This document shows positions 55,046-64,000 of a stretch of DNA of 64,000 nucleotides, piece by piece. The stretch's first letter is position 1; every line of letters begins with the position of its first letter. The translations under genes and the position numbers were made by a program. The notes under the pieces are model-generated. The model did not search any database and was not told the origin of the DNA. It worked only from the letters and a program-made list of their open reading frames with translations. The DNA comes from Lautropia sp. Lineage in GTDB: Bacteria; Pseudomonadota; Gammaproteobacteria; Burkholderiales; Burkholderiaceae_E. Location of the stretch: assembly GCA_030530775.1 (NCBI GenBank), contig JAUMUG010000002.1, positions 1 through 64,000 on the forward strand. Reading direction: 5' to 3'.

Positions 55046-56725
55046 TCAAAACAGCCCGCTCACCCGGCCCTCGGCATCGACATCGATCTGGGTGGCGGCG
55101 GGTTGTCTGGGGAGCCCCGGCATCGTCATCAGATCACCGCAGATCATCACGATGAATTCGGCACCGGCCGACAGGCGTACTTCTCGGACGGTGACGACGT
55201 GACCGAAGGGGGCGCCGCGCAGGCTGGCGTCGGTCGAGAAACTGGACTGGGTCTTGGCGACACAAACCGGATAATGGCCGTAACCGGCCAGCTGCAGAGC
55301 GTCGATCTGCTTGCGGACCTTGGCCGGTGCGGCGACGTCGCTGGCACCGTACAGTTGCACGGCAATGGCGCGAAGCTTGTCCCAGAGCGGCATATCGTCC
55401 GGGTAGATATACTGGGGCGCCTTTGTACCGGTATGCGCCTCGCACAGCCGCACCACCTCGTGCGCCAAGGCCTCGGCACCACGGCCGCCATGAGCCCAAT
55501 GCTCGGCCAGCACCACGTTCACGCCTTCGGCCTGCATCCGCTCACGCAACATCGCCAGTTCGGCCTCGGTGTCGGCGCTGAAGCGGTTGATGGCCACCAC
55601 CACCGGTAGACCGAACTGGCGGCTGATGTTCTGCACATGCCGCTCCAGATTGACCATGCCACAGGCCAGCGCCGTCAGATCCTCCTTGCCGAGATCCTCG
55701 ACGCTCACCCCGCCGTGATACTTGAGTGCGCGCACGGTGGCGACGATGACACAGGCATCCGGCCACAGACCTGCCTTGCGGCATTTGATGTCGAGGAACT
55801 TCTCGGCACCCAGATCGGCACCGAACCCGGCCTCCGTCACCACGTAATCGGCCAGCTTCAGCCCGGCCTTGGTGGCCGTCACCGAGTTGCAGCCGTGGGC
55901 GATGTTGGCGAAGGGGCCGCCATGCACCAGCGCCGGATTGTTTTCCAGCGTCTGCACCAGATTGGGTTTGATGGCATCGCGCAGCAGCGCCGTCATGGCG
56001 CCGTGCACCTTCAGCTGTTCGGCCCGCAGCGGCTCGCCCCGCCGGTTGTAGCCGAAGACGATCTTGCCCAGCCGCGTCCGAAGATCCATCAGCGACGTCG
56101 CCAGGCAGAAGATCGCCATCACCTCGGAAGCGACGACGATGTCGAAACCGTCCTCGCGAGGCCGACCATTGATGGCGCCGCCCAGACCGACGACGATGCT
56201 GCGCAAAGCCCGATCGTTCATGTCCATCACCCGGCGCCAGCTGATCCGGGTCGGGTCGATGTCGAGCTCGTTGCCCTGATGGATGTGGTTGTCGATGGCA
56301 GCCGCCAGCAGGTTGTGGGCCAGGCCGATGGCCGAGAAATCGCCGGTGAAATGCAGGTTGATGTCTTCCATCGGCACCACCTGGGCATAGCCACCACCGG
56401 CTGCTCCCCCCTTGACGCCGAATACCGGCCCCATCGAGGGTTCGCGCAGGCAGATCACGGTCTTTTTGCCGATGCGGTTCAACGCATCGCCCAAGCCGAC
56501 GGTGGTGGTCGTCTTGCCCTCGCCGGCCGGCGTCGGGCTGATGGCCGTCACCAGAATCAGTTTGCTGTCGGAACGCGCAGGCAGTGCATCGAGATAATCG
56601 AGCGCGATCTTGGCCTTGTAGTGGCCAAAGGGTTCCAATGCTTCATCCGGAATTCCCACTTTGGCCGCAATGGCACCGATGCGTTGCAATGCCGCGTTCT
56701 GAGCAATTTCGATGTCGGTCGGCAT
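55046..56725 (-). CDS. fhs: formate--tetrahydrofolate ligase
   Basis: ATP-dependent synthesis of 10-formyl-THF from formate; 559 residues, normal length. Key motifs are the P-loop [39 protein letters not shown], and [13 protein letters not shown]. The C-terminus has [19 protein letters not shown]. Together with folD it offers a formate entry to one-carbon metabolism. It is a single-gene unit with no neighbours of related function. Confidence 0.97.
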   Translation of the reverse strand: MPTDIEIAQNAALQRIGAIAAKVGIPDEALEPFGHYKAKIALDYLDALPARSDSKLILVTAISPTPAGEGKTTTTVGLGDALNRIGKKTVICLREPSMGPVFGVKGGAAGGGYAQVVPMEDINLHFTGDFSAIGLAHNLLAAAIDNHIHQGNELDIDPTRISWRRVMDMNDRALRSIVVGLGGAINGRPREDGFDIVVASEVMAIFCLATSLMDLRTRLGKIVFGYNRRGEPLRAEQLKVHGAMTALLRDAIKPNLVQTLENNPALVHGGPFANIAHGCNSVTATKAGLKLADYVVTEAGFGADLGAEKFLDIKCRKAGLWPDACVIVATVRALKYHGGVSVEDLGKEDLTALACGMVNLERHVQNISRQFGLPVVVAINRFSADTEAELAMLRERMQAEGVNVVLAEHWAHGGRGAEALAHEVVRLCEAHTGTKAPQYIYPDDMPLWDKLRAIAVQLYGASDVAAPAKVRKQIDALQLAGYGHYPVCVAKTQSSFSTDASLRGAPFGHVVTVREVRLSAGAEFIVMICGDLMTMPGLPRQPAATQIDVDAEGRVSGLF

Positions 56726-56995
56726 GGATCGAGTCTCCCCTGTGATTCTTGAATCAATGTCGAATGGCGAGGCCGCACGCCCCTCTTCCTGGCAATCGTG
56801 GCTGGCAGCATACCCAATCGCAATCAGATGCTCAAGGCGGCCAGCCCCCTATACTTGGGAAAGCGCCGAACACGTCCGAACCAGGAAAGCGCTGAACGCA
56901 CCCCGATGACAGGACCATGGCGGCGCCTGCCATCAGGCACCGGCCGGCACCCGACCGGTTCACCCGTTCCATCCGCTCAAATGGCCCAGCGGGAG

Positions 56996-57217
56996 TCATC
57001 GCCGCCGGTCTTGATACACCGTTTCGGTGCCGGAATGCAGCAGTGTGGCCTGAACGGTATCCAGCAGCATGGCTGCCCGTGGGCCGGTATCGAGCACGGT
57101 ATCGTCATCGCCGAACTGCTGTTGCAGCAGCCATCCACCGAGCGCGGCCAGCAATGCCACCAGCAGCAGAGTCACCCAGAAGGCCAGCAGAAACTTCCAG
57201 AAAAGGCGATGTTTCAT
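56996..57217 (-). pseudogene. probable fragment of a sensor histidine kinase N-terminus
   Basis: A 73-residue frame starting MKHRLFWKFLLAFWVTLLLV followed by a second hydrophobic stretch and a short polar tail (DTVLDTGPRAAMLLDTVQA). The opening resembles the first membrane helix and periplasmic start of two-component sensor kinases. No HAMP, His-box or ATPase domain follows in any frame before fhs. It lies 47 bp downstream of the 3' end of tRNA-Ser. It may instead be a small real membrane protein; the fragment reading rests on resemblance only. Confidence 0.5.
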
Positions 57218-57264
57218 GGGCAGACTACAAAAAAGCCCAGACGGCGCTGGGCTTTTCGATAGCT

Positions 57265-57356
57265 GGCGGAGACGGTGGGATTCGAACCCACGGTTCGCTT
57301 TTTGAGCAAACACTCCCTTAGCAGGGGAGCACCTTCGGCCTCTCGGTCACGTCTCC
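57265..57356 (-). tRNA. tRNA-Ser (GCT)
   Basis: A 92-nt class II tRNA on the minus strand with a long variable arm, from GGAGACGTGACCGAG at 57356 to encoded CCA ending at 57265. The anticodon stem-loop CCCTGCTAAGGG gives GCT, and the acceptor GGAGACG pairs with CGTCTCC. It is located downstream of lysC, as in other Burkholderiales. Confidence 0.97.
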
Positions 57357-57368
57357 GGTAAAAGAAGA

Positions 57369-57374
57369 TTATAG
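57369..57374 (-). promoter_or_regulatory. -10 box of tRNA-Ser
   Basis: A perfect TATAAT on the minus strand lies 12 nt upstream of the mature 5' end of tRNA-Ser. The -35 region is weak. Confidence 0.6.
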
Positions 57375-57597
57375 CAGCAACAGGGCCGCTTGGGTGAAAT
57401 TTGCGCCCAACACACAATGCCGAGCGCATGCTCAACGGAGCAAAGACAGCCATCGGCGAAGCGCCTTCACCATGGTGGACGCATTGTAGCGTGTTTTATC
57501 GTAGCCCGCCCGTTGCTGCCGAGAAGTGCCCAGCCATCCCGGCACTGCCCTGCCGTTCGCATCGAAACAGCCGGAACCGGCTGCCAAGTTCCTGCTC

Positions 57598-58872
57598 TCA
57601 GGTCGATGCATCGACCGGATCGGAATCCAGATCGAAGACCTTGTGCAACGCGCGCACTGCCAATTCGAGATACTTGTCCTCGATGATGACCGAGGTTTTG
57701 ATCTCGCTGGTGGAAATCATCCGAATATTGATGCCTTCCTTGGCCAGCGCCTCGAACATGCGCGAAGCGATGCCGGCGTGGCTCTTCATGCCCAGACCGA
57801 CGATCGACACCTTGGCGATGCGCGGATCGCCCACCAGCTCGCCACCGCCCATCTCCTTGACCACTTCGTTCTCCAGCACCTTCATGACGCGCTGAAAATC
57901 GTTCTGGTTGACGGTGAACGAGAAATCGGTATGGCCCTCGATGCTCTGGTTCTGCACGATCATGTCGACATCGATGTTGGCGCGTGCAACCGGCCCCAGG
58001 ATACGCGAAGCAATACCCGGCACATCCGGCACCTTGGTGAGAGTGACACGAGCTTCGTCGCGTTGAAAGGCGATTCCAGAAATGACGGCTTGCTCCATGG
58101 CGTTATCCAATTCTTCTTCAAAAGTGATCAGGGTTCCCGAGTTCATCTCGATTTCGACCGGAATGTCGGGCGGAGTCAGGCTGGACAGCACACGCGTCTT
58201 GACCTGATACTTGCCGGCGAACTCGACCGAACGAGTCTGCAGCACCTTGCTGCCGAGACTGGCCATTTCCAACATCTCCTCGAAAGTGATGCGCGATAGC
58301 CGGCGTGCCTGGGGAACGATGCGCGGGTCGGTGGTGTAGACACCATCGACATCGGTGTAGATCAGGCATTCGTCGCCCTTGAGCGCGGCACAGACGGCCA
58401 CGGCCGAAGTGTCGGAACCGCCACGCCCCAGCGTGGTGATGTGCCCTTCTTCGTCGACGCCCTGAAAGCCGGTGATGATCACCACCTTGTCCTGCGCCAG
58501 TTCGGCGCGTACGCGCTTATCGTCGATCGATCGGATACGCGCCTTGGTATAGGCGGAGTCGGTCACGACCGGCACTTGCCAGCCGGTGAAGCTGACGGCC
58601 TCGACGCCTTCGGCCTTCAACGCCATGGCCAGCAGCGCCACCGATGCCTGCTCACCGGTCGAGGCCAGCATGTCGAGTTCGCGACGATCGGGATCCGGTT
58701 GAATGGCCTTGGCCAGATCGATGAGACGGTTGGTTTCGCCAGCCATGGCCGACACGACCACCACCATCCGATGGCCGGCGCGATGCCATTTGGCGACGCG
58801 CTGTGCAACATTCTTGATGCGTTCGACCGACCCCATTGAGGTGCCGCCGTATTTGTGAACGATGAGAGCCAT
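57598..58872 (-). CDS. lysC: aspartate kinase
   Basis: First step of lysine, threonine and methionine synthesis; 424 residues. It begins MALIVHKYGGTSMGSVERI, with FTGWQVPVVTDSAYTKARI, TTLGRGGSDTSAVAVCAAL and YTDVDGVYTTDPRIV in the kinase domain. Two ACT domains follow from about residue 270 (SGIAFQRDEARVTLTKVPDV; LGMKSHAGIASRMFEALAKEG), so feedback control by lysine/threonine is likely. The start at 58872 is fixed by family alignment; the longer frame to 59022 is not family-like. Confidence 0.97.
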   Translation of the reverse strand: MALIVHKYGGTSMGSVERIKNVAQRVAKWHRAGHRMVVVVSAMAGETNRLIDLAKAIQPDPDRRELDMLASTGEQASVALLAMALKAEGVEAVSFTGWQVPVVTDSAYTKARIRSIDDKRVRAELAQDKVVIITGFQGVDEEGHITTLGRGGSDTSAVAVCAALKGDECLIYTDVDGVYTTDPRIVPQARRLSRITFEEMLEMASLGSKVLQTRSVEFAGKYQVKTRVLSSLTPPDIPVEIEMNSGTLITFEEELDNAMEQAVISGIAFQRDEARVTLTKVPDVPGIASRILGPVARANIDVDMIVQNQSIEGHTDFSFTVNQNDFQRVMKVLENEVVKEMGGGELVGDPRIAKVSIVGLGMKSHAGIASRMFEALAKEGINIRMISTSEIKTSVIIEDKYLELAVRALHKVFDLDSDPVDAST

Positions 58873-59076
58873 TGATATTTGATCCAGCAAAAAGAGCACT
58901 GCACCCACGGCGCAGCAGCACAAAAAATATAGCGACGACAGATGGTACGGCTCCTTATCGAATCGGCTCGTATTCCGTCGCCGGGATGAGCCGCGCGCGA
59001 TCATACCAACCCGACGCGCCACACTCGCACCAGCACAGCCTGCATCTGTTGCGGCGACAGGATTATATAGAGTCGT

Positions 59077-60859
59077 TCACAGCCACGACTGAATGTCCTC
59101 TTTCGGCACCCATCGGAAACAAAGCCGAGGCCCCCGATGTCTGGTTTGCACCCGCTTCTCCGCCGAGGGCAGCGTCATGCCGAACGGGGCCGCAAACAAT
59201 AATTCGTCGCCCAGACGCAACACCGGTAGCGATGAACGCAGACAGGGCGGTACACCCTGCTCCTGCATCCGGTTTTTCCAGCTGCGGCTGCGGGCTCCCA
59301 CCCCGCTGCGCAACCGGTCCCTGCTGCGCCCCTGATCCAAAAGCAGAGTCTGCCCGTGCAACCATTCGGCATCCACCCCCCAGCAGGCAAACCGACTGGA
59401 GGCGGCCGATGGAACTGCCGACCGGGCACCCGACACAGCCAACGAGCCGAATCCGGACGAATCGAACGGAGCGGAAAGTTCCTCGGCACTGGACGGCCCG
59501 GACGAATCGGGGGCATCGGATGGCGGGAACGCCACTTCATCTGCCCCTCGCACCGCATCGACGACGCAGACACCTCCATCGAGCCAGTCGAAATACAAGC
59601 GCCCCGCCGGCAGATCCAACAACGTTTCCCCCTGCCAGCGGAAGTACAGGGGTCTGACCGGCTGCACCGCCGGCATCAGACCGAGGCGATCCCGATAGCG
59701 CAGCAGACCGACACCATCGTGGCGCACACATGCCTGACTGGCCCCCGCCAGTACCAGCTGACGTTCCAGCTCGGCCAGTTTGGCCTGCGAAGGCATCCGG
59801 CAACCGAGCATGCCCAACCAGAAGCGCAAAGCTTCGGCACGACGTTCGGCAGGCAGACGCAGCAGTGCGCTACGCGACAGCACGGGAGTCTGCCGATACT
59901 CGCCCCCGCGTCCGGGCCGATCCGCCAGTGCCCACACGGCCCCCTCCCGGGCGGTGACGGAGCGATCTCCGGGGCCGGGCAGCCCCGACACAGCCCGGTC
60001 ACTCCATGCCCCGAACGCGTCCAGTGGCTCTCCCGCTCCTGCCGCCTGCAGCGGTGCAAGCACATGCAGGCGGCAGGCCGCCAGATCATCGGCAGCCTGC
60101 TGCTGCAACCGATCCGCCGCCTGCTGAAACAATCCAATGGCGGCCAATTCGGTCGGCAGCGACTGATCTCCCCGACCGAGCCGTTCTTCCAGCTGCCGGC
60201 GCACCCGATTGCGGGCGAAACGCATGTCCTCGTTGGACGGATCCTCGACCCAGCGCAGCCCCCGCTGCCGCGCCCAGTCGGCCAGCTCGGTACGCGACAA
60301 CTTCAGAAAGGGGCGTAGCAGCATCAACCCCGCGGGCGCATGGGGCAGCGGGGCACGCTCACGCATGCCCGCCAGCCCCAGCACCCCGCTGCCCCGGCGG
60401 CGGCGCAGTTCGACGGTCTCCAGCTGGTCATTGGCATGATGCGCGGTCAGCACCGTGCGGGCCCCCACTTCGGCCGCCATATCGGCCAGCGCGCGATAGC
60501 GCCATTCACGTGCCCAGGCTTCGACACCGCCTGGGACCCGACCCGGCATCAGAGGCGGCGTCAACCGACGGAACAGAAAAGGCAGACCCAGCGCCGAGGC
60601 TTCGGCAGCACAGAAATCGAGCCAGCCATCGGCCACCCGCAGCAGGCCATGGTGCACATGGGCCACCGCCACCCGCAGCGTGGGCCGTACGGCAGCGACC
60701 GCATGCAGCAGCACCTGCGAATCGCGTCCCCCCGAGCAGGCGATCAACAGAGTATCGTCACGCCCGAGCCCAGCGCCCGACAAGCATTGCTGCAACGCCT
60801 CGATCGGCATGGCATGCTTCAGAGACGAGTCTGAATGACGGTGACGGCTCACCCCTCGT

Positions 60860-60873
<14 letters not shown>
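59077..60873 (-). CDS. tilS: tRNA(Ile)-lysidine synthase
   Basis: Modifies C34 of tRNA-Ile(CAU) to lysidine using ATP; essential. The P-loop is ACSGGRDS (family SGGxDS), followed by [20 protein letters not shown] and [18 protein letters not shown]. At 598 residues it is longer than most TilS (about 430). The extra length includes a Pro/Ser/Ala/Asp-rich insertion at about residues 448-494 before the C-terminal substrate-binding domain. The frame starts inside accA (overlap 14 bp); ATG 60810 gives a more normal N-terminus. Confidence 0.93.
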
Positions 60874-61825
<952 letters not shown>

Positions 61826-62099
61826 CGCGTTGTGGCATCCATCCACCGGCACCGCTGGGGCCGGGCGTTGTGCGGGCCAGCCAGGGGCCAGCCGACTGGC
61901 ACGTATCGGAAGCACCGTTCCGGTACGCATCAATGGTCAAAAAAGCAAATGTACCGCAAGCAGACGGTTTCTAGGCGCTTGGGCCATAGAAAAACACGGG
62001 CGGCAAACCGGTGGCACCCGGCAATGGCACGGCCGCGCTTTTTCCTCATCGCAGTTGCGAGGCGACGGCACATCGGTCACGGATTGGACGCTGGCTCGA

Positions 62100-63530
62100 T
62101 CAACGACGCCAGGTCGTGCCGTTGGGGCCATCCTCGAGCGTGATACCGGCTTCGGTCAGCTGCCGACGTATCGCATCGGCCTCCTCGAAGCGGCGTGCAC
62201 GCCGTGCCTCGAGGCGCGCCTGAACAAACGCCTCGATGGTATCGTCGTCCAGTTCCGTCGACTGCGCCGATTGCCCGCGCAAACCACTACGCCGCACCGC
62301 TGCCGGCGCCTGCCGCAGCAACCCGAGTGATGCCGCCAGACCACGATACAACGCCTCGACGGCGGGCGCGCGGTCGCGGTTCAGCGCGGTGGCCAGCTCG
62401 AAGAGGACCGACACCGCCACCGGCGTGTTGAAATCGTCGTCCATCGCCTCGGCAAAACGCCGGGCACGCGGATCCTGCCAGTCGATGGCAGCCATCAGCG
62501 CAGCCGCTTCGTCTTCACTCAACGCGGGTGCATCGGCAGGCAGGGCATTGTAGAGGCGGTTCAGTGAATCGCGGGCGTCTTCGAGCCCGACATCCGAATA
62601 ATTGACCTGACTGCGATAGTGCGAACGCACGATGAAATAGCGGATGACTTCGCCATCGAATTTGTCCAGCACATCGCGGACGGTGAAGTAGTTGCCCAGA
62701 GATTTGGACATCTTCTCCCCATCGATCTGCACGAAACCATTGTGCATCCAGTAGCGGACGAAACTGCGGCTGCCGTCCGGGAAATAGGCCCCATCGCTTT
62801 GTGCCAGCTCGTTCTCGTGGTGTGGAAACTGCAGGTCGGCACCGCCACCATGAATGTCGAACTGGCGCCCGAGCAACTGGGTCGACATCGCAGAGCATTC
62901 GATGTGCCAACCGGGACGCCCCGGCCCGAAGCTGCTCTGCCAGCAGGCTTCGGCCGGTTCTTCGGGCTTGGCCGCCTTCCACAGCACGAAATCGAGTGGA
63001 TCTTCCTTGGCAGCCGCCACCGCCACCCTTTCGCCGGCACGCAGATCGTCGATCGACTTGCCCCCCAACCGGCCGTAGCCCGGGAAGCGCCGCACCCGAA
63101 ACAGGGTGTCGCCGTCGTCTGCCCGGTATGCCAGACCATTGGCTTGCAGCAGCGAAATCAGATCGAGCATCTGCGGCACATACTCGGTGGCACGTGGCTC
63201 GATGTCGGGCCGCTGGATGCCCAGTGCCGCCTCATCCTCCTTCATCGCCTCGATGAAGCGCCCGGTCAGACCGGCCAGGGTTTCACCGTTTTCGACGGCA
63301 CGGCGGATGATTTTGTCGTCGATGTCGGTGATGTTGCGGACATAGGTGACCTGGTAGCCCCGCAACCGCAGCCAGCGCTGCACCACATCGAAGCCCACCA
63401 GCATACGGGCATGGCCGATATGACAATAGTCGTAGACGGTCATGCCGCAGACGTAGAGCCCCACCTTGCCCGCTTCCAGGGGCTCGAATATTTCTTTTTG
63501 ACGGGTCAGGGTGTTGTAGAGCTTCAGCAT
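62100..63530 (-). CDS. cysS: cysteine--tRNA ligase
   Basis: Class I aminoacyl-tRNA synthetase, 476 residues. It has the zinc/active-site motif [17 protein letters not shown] (HIGH box), GWHIECSAM, the HHENE zinc histidines, and KMSKSLGN. The C-terminal DALR-type domain ends [11 protein letters not shown]. It is divergent from the exported protein at the right edge, with a 118-bp gap, and 274 bp from accA. Confidence 0.98.
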   Translation of the reverse strand: MLKLYNTLTRQKEIFEPLEAGKVGLYVCGMTVYDYCHIGHARMLVGFDVVQRWLRLRGYQVTYVRNITDIDDKIIRRAVENGETLAGLTGRFIEAMKEDEAALGIQRPDIEPRATEYVPQMLDLISLLQANGLAYRADDGDTLFRVRRFPGYGRLGGKSIDDLRAGERVAVAAAKEDPLDFVLWKAAKPEEPAEACWQSSFGPGRPGWHIECSAMSTQLLGRQFDIHGGGADLQFPHHENELAQSDGAYFPDGSRSFVRYWMHNGFVQIDGEKMSKSLGNYFTVRDVLDKFDGEVIRYFIVRSHYRSQVNYSDVGLEDARDSLNRLYNALPADAPALSEDEAAALMAAIDWQDPRARRFAEAMDDDFNTPVAVSVLFELATALNRDRAPAVEALYRGLAASLGLLRQAPAAVRRSGLRGQSAQSTELDDDTIEAFVQARLEARRARRFEEADAIRRQLTEAGITLEDGPNGTTWRR

Positions 63531-63648
63531 GGATGGACTTTCTACAGAAATTCAACAGGATTGATGATCCGCACGGTCATGGGCAGATAGAATGCCGCTT
63601 TTTAGCGCACAGTTTACCGTGCCCACCGCACGGCAACGCCCGCCCACC

Positions 63649-64000
63649 ATGCCTCGATTTGATCTGCCACAACGTGCACTGACGTTGATCCTGGTCCCGG
63701 CCGTCGGTCTGCTGGCGGGCGCTGCCGTGGCCCGTACCGGGCCGGCCACCCTGCCCGCCACCATGGCACCGGCAGCCGCGACGGCATGGCGGCTGGCGCA
63801 GGCGGAAACCGGCACCGACGCGACAGCCGGCGCGCCGGCCGCAGAAGCGGGAATCGATACCGATCATCGCGGCGTCGCCTCGGTCAGCAACGATATCTCG
63901 CAGGCCGCCTATGCCCAGGTGTCCAGCAACCGGCGCGACAGTGAGCGGCGGGCGCAGATCGAACGCCAGCGCCGGCAGGCACAGAGCGAGCTGAACCGCA
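63649..64000 (+). CDS. start of an exported protein, cut by the window edge
   Basis: Open from ATG 63649 to the end of the window (117 codons seen). The N-terminus has a basic start and a hydrophobic stretch (ALTLILVPAVGLLAGAAVA) like a signal peptide. An Ala/Pro/Thr-rich segment follows, then a charged Arg/Gln/Glu-rich helix (RRDSERRAQIERQRRQAQSE). In related genomes the gene divergent from cysS often encodes an exported TPR or repeat protein, but no such repeat is visible yet. Family unknown. Confidence 0.6.
   Translation, partial: MPRFDLPQRALTLILVPAVGLLAGAAVARTGPATLPATMAPAAATAWRLAQAETGTDATAGAPAAEAGIDTDHRGVASVSNDISQAAYAQVSSNRRDSERRAQIERQRRQAQSELNR

Overview
The window is high-GC chromosomal DNA from a betaproteobacterium, most likely Burkholderiales. 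The evidence is gene order typical of that group: surE-pcm-nlpD-rlmD, hemW-rdgB-rph-PP2C-kinase/yicC, and cysS-accA-tilS-lysC-tRNA-Ser. A DNA segment carrying a Neisseria-type DNA uptake sequence sits at the left edge. This suggests an organism that shares a habitat with Neisseria, for example an oral genus such as Lautropia. The genus is an inference.

Layout. 0.1-1.6 kb: an old-yellow-enzyme gene with a Neisseria DUS inverted-repeat terminator, set in AT-richer DNA (probable transfer). 1.6-9 kb: rlmD, nlpD, pcm, surE, a CBS protein, a DUF2069 membrane protein, dusA and an orphan LuxR-type response regulator. rpoS, which usually lies between nlpD and rlmD, is absent. 9.5-14.2 kb: tRNA-Glu, tRNA-Ala, folD, prlC and a DUF4124/glutaredoxin protein. 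14.6-30 kb: a sulfur region (cysB, cysA, serine acetyltransferase, then sbp-cysT-cysW) split by an AEC transporter and a four-gene HlyD/RbbA/YhhJ/outer-membrane-factor export operon. 30-35 kb: a TerC-family protein, nnrS, a YbjQ protein and metNI (no metQ; MetN short). 34.7-43.6 kb: a DUF4124 protein; glnA with a good sigma-54 promoter and NtrC site; hemW, rdgB, rph, a PP2C phosphatase and Ser/Thr kinase pair, and yicC.

44-55 kb is an accessory stretch. It holds three zinc alcohol dehydrogenases (one with an export signal), an AraC regulator, a homocysteine methyltransferase and an ArcD-like antiporter. It also holds a two-gene zinc module (an SmtB/CzrA-type ArsR repressor plus a 28-histidine tandem-repeat protein) and an unassigned FAD-type oxidoreductase. 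55-64 kb: fhs, a fragment resembling a sensor-kinase N-terminus beside tRNA-Ser, lysC, tilS, accA, cysS and the start of an exported protein cut by the window edge.

Themes. Several conserved enzymes (PrlC, TilS, HemW, RbbA, the outer-membrane factor, one dehydrogenase) carry Ala/Pro/Ser/Gly-rich insertions or extensions their families usually lack. Sulfate uptake, cysteine and methionine functions, nitrogen control of glnA and metal or aldehyde stress genes make up most of the regulated content. No CRISPR array, prophage or intact insertion sequence was seen.
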